DNA from: DTU053 sp012520115
GTDB lineage: Bacteria > Bacillota > Clostridia > Oscillospirales > Acutalibacteraceae
Assembly (NCBI GenBank): GCA_050953725.1
Contig: JBMNNB010000003.1
Coordinates: 310,001-374,000, forward strand
Length of the DNA stretch: 64,000 nucleotides
Direction: 5' to 3'
The position numbers and the translations under genes were made by a program. Below the pieces are notes generated by a model. The model was not told the DNA's origin. It did not search any database and worked only from the letters and a program-made list of their open reading frames with translations. Below are positions 59,120 through 64,000 of this stretch, piece by piece. Positions within the stretch are counted from its first letter, which is position 1, and every line of letters begins with the position of its first letter.

Positions 59120-60175
59120 TTAATTAATCTTTTCGATTTCGGCCATTAATTCTTCTACTATATTCTCCTCCGAAACCTTTTTTAATACCTTGCCGTCCTT
59201 GAAAATAACGGCGCAGCCGTCGCCGCCGGCAATGCCGATGTCAGCATGTGAAGCTTCACCCGGCCCGTTTACGACGCAGCCCATTACGGCAACGCTTATG
59301 TCCTTATTTATGTTACTCAGTCTGCCTTCGATTTCGCTTGTAAGCCCTATTAAATCAATCTTTGTCCTGCCGCAGGTGGGGCATGAGATTATGTTCACGC
59401 CCTGACGCCTGAGTCCCAGGCTTTTAAGAAGGGCGATGCCCGCCGTGACTTCGTTTACAGGGTCGGCGGTAAGTGAAATTCTTATTGTGTCGCCTATGCC
59501 TTTCAGCAACAGTGCGCCTAAAGCGGCGGAGGATTTAATAATGCCTGTCCGCTCCGTGCCCGCCTCGGTAACGCCGATATGTAACGGGTAATCCGTTTTT
59601 TCGGCGGCAAGCTCGTATGCTCTGACGGTGTTTACCACATCCGAGGACTTCATGGACAGAACTATATCGTAAAAATCGTACTTTTCAAGCAGTGAGGCGT
59701 GATAGAGGGCGCTCTCCACAAGGGCTTCGGGTGTGGGGCCGCCGTGCTTTGCAAGTATGTGCTTTTCGACTGAGCCGGAGTTTACACCGATTCTTATGGG
59801 GATTCTCCTACTTTTACACTCCTTGGCGACTGCCGCTACCCTTTCATCCGAGCCGATGTTGCCGGGGTTTATTCTTATCTTGTCCGCTCCTGCAGCTGCG
59901 CTCTCGAGTGCAAGCTTATAGTCGAAATGTATGTCTGCCACGACAGGGACAGACACGCTCTGCTTTACGGCATAAAGAGTCTTAACGGCCTTCATGTCCG
60001 GAACCGAAAGCCGTATTATCTCGCAGCCCGCTTCTTCCAAAGCTTTGGCCTGCAGTGTATTCCCGTGGGTGTCGTCGGCGGGTTTATTGAGCATTGACTG
60101 CACCGTAACAGGGCCGTCGCTGCCGATAATAATATTTCCCGCCTTTACATTCCTTGTCTTTCGCCTTTCAATCAT
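59120..60175 (-). CDS. ispG: 4-hydroxy-3-methylbut-2-enyl diphosphate synthase (flavodoxin) IspG
   Basis: This Fe-S enzyme of the MEP pathway converts MEcPP to HMBPP. The 351-aa sequence begins RKTRNVKAGNIIIGSDGPVT and contains VPVVADIHFDYKLAL and RINPGNIGSDERVAAV. The three cluster cysteines are in ISCPTCGRTKIDL and MGCVVNGPGEASHADIG. The length is that of the compact bacterial form. It follows rseP by 22 bases in the uppS-cdsA-dxr-rseP-ispG order common in Firmicutes. Confidence 0.96.
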   Translation of the reverse strand: MIERRKTRNVKAGNIIIGSDGPVTVQSMLNKPADDTHGNTLQAKALEEAGCEIIRLSVPDMKAVKTLYAVKQSVSVPVVADIHFDYKLALESAAAGADKIRINPGNIGSDERVAAVAKECKSRRIPIRIGVNSGSVEKHILAKHGGPTPEALVESALYHASLLEKYDFYDIVLSMKSSDVVNTVRAYELAAEKTDYPLHIGVTEAGTERTGIIKSSAALGALLLKGIGDTIRISLTADPVNEVTAGIALLKSLGLRRQGVNIISCPTCGRTKIDLIGLTSEIEGRLSNINKDISVAVMGCVVNGPGEASHADIGIAGGDGCAVIFKDGKVLKKVSEENIVEELMAEIEKIN

Positions 60176-60197
60176 TCTTACACACTTTCACTTGCGC

Positions 60198-61304
60198 TTA
60201 TCTGAACACGCCGAAGATGTCGTTTATAGATACTATGACCATAAGCCCTATAAGCAGAGCGAAGCCGACTGCGTGGACATAGGCCTCGTATTTGGGCGGT
60301 ATGGGCTTTCTTCTGATTGCCTCCACGACAAAGAAGAACAGCCTGCCGCCGTCAAGGGCTGGTATGGGCATTAGGTTGAATATGCCGAGGTTTATTGAGA
60401 TGAAGGCAAGGATAGAGAGTATGCCCGTAAAGTCCCTGCCGTTTTCAGTATCAGTCACCGCATCGGAGGCGGCGCCGGCTATCATATTTATGGTTCCGAT
60501 GGGGCCGGACAAATCGTTAATGCCGTACTTGCCCCGAACAAGGTCCACAAGGGTAAGCCTTACTATCCTGCCCATTGAGGCGGTCTCCACAAGGGCGTTT
60601 TTCAATACCCTGCCGACGGTGACCTCCTCGCCCACAAGCACAAAGTCGACCCTTACGATGTCGCCCTTGCCCGTGGGGCTTGCCTGCCTTGCGAATTTTA
60701 CTCCGTTGACCTTTGTCTCGACGCCGTTTCTGTCAACAACAAAATCATACTCCTCATTAGTGCTGCGAAGGAGGGCATAGCTTATATCGCTGTCGGAGAA
60801 TATCTTCATCCCGTCGATTCTGATTATCCTGTCGCCGGGCTGGAGTCCCGTTTCGTGGCTTATGGCATTCTTGTCGAAGTGGCGGATCTGCGTGGTGCCG
60901 ATAAGGCTTTGCTGACTGAGCATTACGGCGACAATGACAAGACCCGTAATCAGGTTGAAGATTGCGCCGGCGGAAACGATTATAAACCGCTGCCAGATGG
61001 GCTTTTTTCCGAAGGCCTTGTCGTCGTTTGAATCCTCGTCCTCGCCCTCCATATTAACATAGCCGCCCATGGGAAGAAGTCGAACGGCGTAGAGGGTTTC
61101 ACCGATTTTCTTCTTTATTATCGCAGGACCCATGCCTATTGCAAACTGATTTACCTTTACCTTAAAGAGCTTTGCAAAAATGAAGTGACCAACCTCATGC
61201 AATGTTATCACAAGCCCGAAAAACAAAAGGGCAAACAGAATTGGCCATGCTTTTGACCAAAGGGTGGCAATGCTGAGATTCATACTCAATTCAAATATCT
61301 TCAA
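60198..61304 (-). CDS. rseP: site-2 membrane metalloprotease RseP
   Basis: This 368-aa intramembrane zinc protease cleaves anti-sigma factors and signal-peptide remnants. The active site is ITLHEVGHFIFAK (HExxH) in the first membrane segment, with the third ligand in FNLMPIPALDGGRLFF. A PDZ domain (about residues 135-215) shows GLQPGDRIIRIDGMKIFS. The start is TTG at 61304, where AGAGGTG lies eight bases upstream; the ATG at 61283 has no ribosome site. It sits between dxr and ispG. Confidence 0.92.
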   Translation of the reverse strand: MKIFELSMNLSIATLWSKAWPILFALLFFGLVITLHEVGHFIFAKLFKVKVNQFAIGMGPAIIKKKIGETLYAVRLLPMGGYVNMEGEDEDSNDDKAFGKKPIWQRFIIVSAGAIFNLITGLVIVAVMLSQQSLIGTTQIRHFDKNAISHETGLQPGDRIIRIDGMKIFSDSDISYALLRSTNEEYDFVVDRNGVETKVNGVKFARQASPTGKGDIVRVDFVLVGEEVTVGRVLKNALVETASMGRIVRLTLVDLVRGKYGINDLSGPIGTINMIAGAASDAVTDTENGRDFTGILSILAFISINLGIFNLMPIPALDGGRLFFFVVEAIRRKPIPPKYEAYVHAVGFALLIGLMVIVSINDIFGVFR

Positions 61305-61448
61305 TAGGATAGCACCTCTTCCTGAATCCGCATTTAAACAATGCTGCCGGGGCAAATGGGAAATCTGTGATATTTTAGTATATCATACGGCGGCGGGATT
61401 TAATATTATTCCTGTCAAAATTAATAAACTATTTACATTAAACGGCGC

Positions 61449-62606
61449 TTAAACTCTGTATTTCCCGCTGATTTTCTGCACTCTTTCCCTTGCGGCTTGG
61501 GATACCTCCTCCACATCGGAAAGGGTGTAATTCTCTTTGTTTACTATGTCATTCAATGCTTCCTCAATTAAGTCGCCGATTGCAATGAAGGGGATTTTTC
61601 CCTGCCTGAACAGCTCGTTTGCCTCCTCATTGGCGGCGTTTGCGGCGGCGGGATACAGCCCGCCCTTGTTTATTGCACTGCGGCAGATATTAATGCACTT
61701 AAAGGTCTCGTAATCCGGCTCGAAGAATGTGAGCCTGCCGATTTCGGCGAGATTAAGCGGCTTGACCTCCGATTCGGTGCGTGAGGGGTAGGTTATGGCG
61801 TACTGAATGGGGATACGCATATCGGGCAGGCCGAGCTGCGCAATAACGGAATTATCTTTAAACTCCACAAGGGAGTGAATTATGCTCTCTCTGTGCACCA
61901 CGATTTCCACATCGTCCGGTGAGACGTCGAAAAGCCAGACTGCTTCGATAAGCTCAAGACCCTTGTTGAACATGGTTGCGCTGTCTATGGTGATTTTTGC
62001 GCCCATGCTCCAGTTCGGGTGCTTCAAAGCGTCCTCTACCCTGACATTTTTGAGTTCATCTCTCTTTTTGCCGAAGAAGGGGCCGCCGGAGGCGGTGAGG
62101 ATGATTTTCTTTATTTCGCTCTTATCATTGCAGCCCTGCAAAGCCTGAAAAATGGCGGAATGCTCGCTGTCTACGGGAATAAGCTCTGCGTTGTTTTCTT
62201 TTACCGCTTCTTTTACGAGCCTGCCGCCTGCCACAAGGCTCTCCTTGTTTGCAAGGGCGATTCGCCTTCCTGCCTTTGCGGCGGCGAGTGTGGGTCTGAG
62301 ACCCGCCATGCCCACAATGGCGTTCAGAACGGTGGTGTCACTGCCGAAGGCGGCGCACTCTGTCACGCCCTCGCTGCCTGCGAGAACCTTTACATCCAAA
62401 TCTCTGACCCTGACCTTAAGCTCTGCGGCAGCCTTTTCGTCAGCCATAGCGGCGAAACGGGGTCTGTATTTTCTTATCTGCTCCTCGATTTTATTAACAT
62501 CGGAATTTGCGGTCAGCGCATCGACCTTCAGATTAAGCTTATCCCCCACCTGAAGGGCCTGCACTCCGATTGAGCCTGTACTGCCGAGTATCACAAGTGA
62601 GTTCAT
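61449..62606 (-). CDS. dxr: 1-deoxy-D-xylulose 5-phosphate reductoisomerase
   Basis: This NADPH- and metal-dependent enzyme makes MEP from DXP, the committed step of the isoprenoid pathway. The 385-aa protein begins VILGSTGSIGVQAL (NADPH-binding) and has LANKESLVAGG, IPVDSEHSAIFQAL, ILTASGGPFFG and AKITIDSATMFNKGLE, all substrate- and metal-site blocks. GGAGGTC precedes the ATG. It follows cdsA by 16 bases and is followed by a 144-base gap before rseP. Confidence 0.96.
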   Translation of the reverse strand: MNSLVILGSTGSIGVQALQVGDKLNLKVDALTANSDVNKIEEQIRKYRPRFAAMADEKAAAELKVRVRDLDVKVLAGSEGVTECAAFGSDTTVLNAIVGMAGLRPTLAAAKAGRRIALANKESLVAGGRLVKEAVKENNAELIPVDSEHSAIFQALQGCNDKSEIKKIILTASGGPFFGKKRDELKNVRVEDALKHPNWSMGAKITIDSATMFNKGLELIEAVWLFDVSPDDVEIVVHRESIIHSLVEFKDNSVIAQLGLPDMRIPIQYAITYPSRTESEVKPLNLAEIGRLTFFEPDYETFKCINICRSAINKGGLYPAAANAANEEANELFRQGKIPFIAIGDLIEEALNDIVNKENYTLSDVEEVSQAARERVQKISGKYRV

Positions 62607-62622
62607 TCTGACCTCCGAAGCT

Positions 62623-63465
62623 TTAAGCGTGAATCCACATCATAATAATGGCATAAAGCACGGGCAGGACGAAGATGACGCTGTCAAACCTGTCCATGAC
62701 TCCGCCGTGACCGGGCAGGATGTTGCCGTAGTCCTTAACGCCGAAATTCCTCTTAATGACAGAGGCGGAGAGGTCGCCGAGCATGCCCGTTACGGACAGC
62801 ACTGCGGACAGGGGCACCGCCGCAATATAGCTCATAAAGGGGGACTTGCCGGGGAAGTATGCCCTGAACACGGCGCAAAGGGCCACGTTTAAAAGCACAC
62901 AGCCGATTATTCCGCCGATAGCGCCCTCCACGCTCTTTTTGGGGCTTATATTCGGGGACATTTTGTGCTTGCCGAACTTGACTCCCACAAAGTAGGCAAA
63001 GATGTCGGTCATCCATGCGCAGAAAAGAGCCATTATCAAAAAGTAAAGTCCGTCATATCTTGAAAACTTATTTGGGTATTTATAGAAAAGGTCACGCAGC
63101 AGCACCATAACGGTAAGGGCAAAGGGTACCGAAATCGATGCAAAAATCGAGGATGCCACCGTGGTGAATTTCGTATGTTCATAGTCGCCGAGCATCCATG
63201 AGAGCATCAGGATGACATAGATTATGATAAAGGGGAAGAATCTGAAGAAGTGCACATAGGTTATACATAAAGGCAGTATTGCCGCCATAAGCAGGCTGAG
63301 TGTCCTGAGGGGCTTATATTTTAAATCTATGACCTTGTTGATTTCAAAGACCGCAATACCGGACAAAAGGCATACAAACAAGGGGAAAATACGGGTGTAT
63401 AGCCCCAAGAGCATGGCTATAAAGAAGGCTGACGCCAGAACGCCGGTTATTATTCGTTTTTTCAA
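62623..63465 (-). CDS. cdsA: phosphatidate cytidylyltransferase
   Basis: This 280-aa membrane enzyme makes CDP-diacylglycerol from phosphatidate and CTP. About eight membrane segments are visible. The family signature is near the C-terminus: LSASVIKRNFGVKDYG followed by LPGHGGVMDRFDS. The TTG at 63465 (MKKRIITGVL) is chosen because AAAGGAAG lies six bases upstream; the longer TTG form is less likely. It follows uppS in the conserved order. Confidence 0.94.
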   Translation of the reverse strand: MKKRIITGVLASAFFIAMLLGLYTRIFPLFVCLLSGIAVFEINKVIDLKYKPLRTLSLLMAAILPLCITYVHFFRFFPFIIIYVILMLSWMLGDYEHTKFTTVASSIFASISVPFALTVMVLLRDLFYKYPNKFSRYDGLYFLIMALFCAWMTDIFAYFVGVKFGKHKMSPNISPKKSVEGAIGGIIGCVLLNVALCAVFRAYFPGKSPFMSYIAAVPLSAVLSVTGMLGDLSASVIKRNFGVKDYGNILPGHGGVMDRFDSVIFVLPVLYAIIMMWIHA

Positions 63466-63551
63466 AGTAATCTTCCTTTCAATGTGCAAAGCTGTCTTTG
63501 CCTTTTGTCCCGATTAAAGGCCGACTTTGCATAGGGTTAGTTAAAATGTTC

Positions 63552-64000
63552 TCATACTCCGCCGAAGCGTCTGCCCCGTTTTGCGAAGTCCAGCAGGGCC
63601 TTGTCAAAGTCCTCCGTTGTGAAATCCGGCCAGAGTACGTTTGTATAGTAAAACTCCGCATAAACGGACTGCCATGTCAAGAAGTTTGACAGCCTTATCT
63701 CCCCGCTGGGTCTTATAATAAGGTCTGCGTCGGGCATGCCTGCGGTGTAAAGGCAGCTGTCAACCGCCGCTTCGTCTATTTCGTCAATGGACATTTCGCC
63801 TTTTTGCACCTTAGCGGCTATGTCCTTTACTGCCTTGATAATCTCCTGCCTGCCGCCGTAGTTTATTGCTATGCTTACGGTGCATCTGGTTTTATCTTCA
63901 CTCAGCCTGTGGGCCTCGTTGATTTTGTCTTTTATATCCTCCGGGAACTTTGATATATCGCCCACGAAACGGATTCTGATGCCCTTCTCCTCGTTTTCCT
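63552..64000 (-). CDS. uppS: isoprenyl transferase / undecaprenyl diphosphate synthase, 5' part outside window
   Basis: The frame continues to the right edge, so about the first 100 residues are missing. The visible part has VSIAINYGGRQEIIKAV, then LIIRPSGEIRLSNFLTWQS, where the usual IRTSGE is IRPSGE and QRIS is IRLS, and YTNVLWPDFTTEDF. These place it in the cis-prenyltransferase family, which makes the C55 lipid carrier for cell-wall synthesis. It is the first gene in this window of the uppS-cdsA-dxr-rseP-ispG run. Confidence 0.93.
   Translation of the reverse strand, partial: ENEEKGIRIRFVGDISKFPEDIKDKINEAHRLSEDKTRCTVSIAINYGGRQEIIKAVKDIAAKVQKGEMSIDEIDEAAVDSCLYTAGMPDADLIIRPSGEIRLSNFLTWQSVYAEFYYTNVLWPDFTTEDFDKALLDFAKRGRRFGGV

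Overview
The window looks like chromosomal DNA of a low-to-moderate GC, endospore-forming Firmicute of the class Clostridia. A gut Ruminococcaceae/Oscillospiraceae-type anaerobe is the best guess. Supporting evidence: Firmicute-style ribosomal protein L27 with a cleavable N-terminus beside its Prp protease; a GerA/GerC/GerB spore-germination operon; strong GGAGG ribosome sites; sigma-A promoters with 17-base spacers; a biotin-dependent decarboxylase module with Ala/Pro-rich linkers; and the MEP isoprenoid pathway. I see no rRNA, transposase, prophage or CRISPR array. The lineage is inferred from gene content, not from a search.

Layout. 1-4.1 kb: nrnA (cut by the edge), truB, ribF, an exonuclease III gene and a plsC-type gene, all on +. 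4.1-8.9 kb, on -: an Rrf2 regulator after a long non-coding stretch, a three-gene decarboxylase/carboxyltransferase module without a beta subunit, and rplU-prp-rpmA behind a probable L21 leader. 8.9-16.8 kb, on -: a patatin-like lipase, a G-rich repeat patch, then a yebC-lgt-folD-ABC ATPase-ABC permease-degenerate metallo-beta-lactamase run. 17-24.4 kb: rpsT with a 58-codon membrane microprotein, putP, a beta-glucosidase/GPH sugar symporter pair, two inverted 7-base-period repeats and a five-tRNA operon (Val-Asp-Phe-Gly-Cys). 24.6-32.2 kb: hslO, a methyltransferase, a YerC-type regulator, then a giant exported protein gene split into two ORFs by a short frame-disrupted patch.

32.4-37.4 kb holds a stress membrane protein, the germination operon with a small two-TM fourth gene, and a 50-codon NRQEQQ-repeat microprotein. 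37.4-46.5 kb: dus, an unrecognised multi-pass membrane protein, GNAT, metY, yhcH-type, cupin plus Fe-S protein divergent from a Crp/Fnr regulator, a DMT exporter and a HAD hydrolase. 46.5-49.6 kb: two related 35/36-residue amphipathic acidic-tailed peptides, a DUF5058-type membrane pair behind a structured leader, and an SDR. 49.6-56.5 kb: a lipoprotein, hom-lysC, a GT2 glycosyltransferase, an ACT protein and a UPF0210 protein.

56.7-57.06 kb appears to be an independent non-coding RNA unit: promoter, two tandem copies of a conserved hairpin motif, a long-range closing stem and a terminator. The right end (57.06-64 kb, on -) carries a zinc-ribbon membrane protein and an acyltransferase-like protein, then uppS (partial)-cdsA-dxr-rseP-ispG, which links undecaprenyl lipid, phospholipid and MEP isoprenoid synthesis.

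The features most worth follow-up are the structured RNA, the two amphipathic peptides, the NRQEQQ microprotein next to the germination genes, the frame-disrupted exported protein and the leader before the DUF5058 pair.
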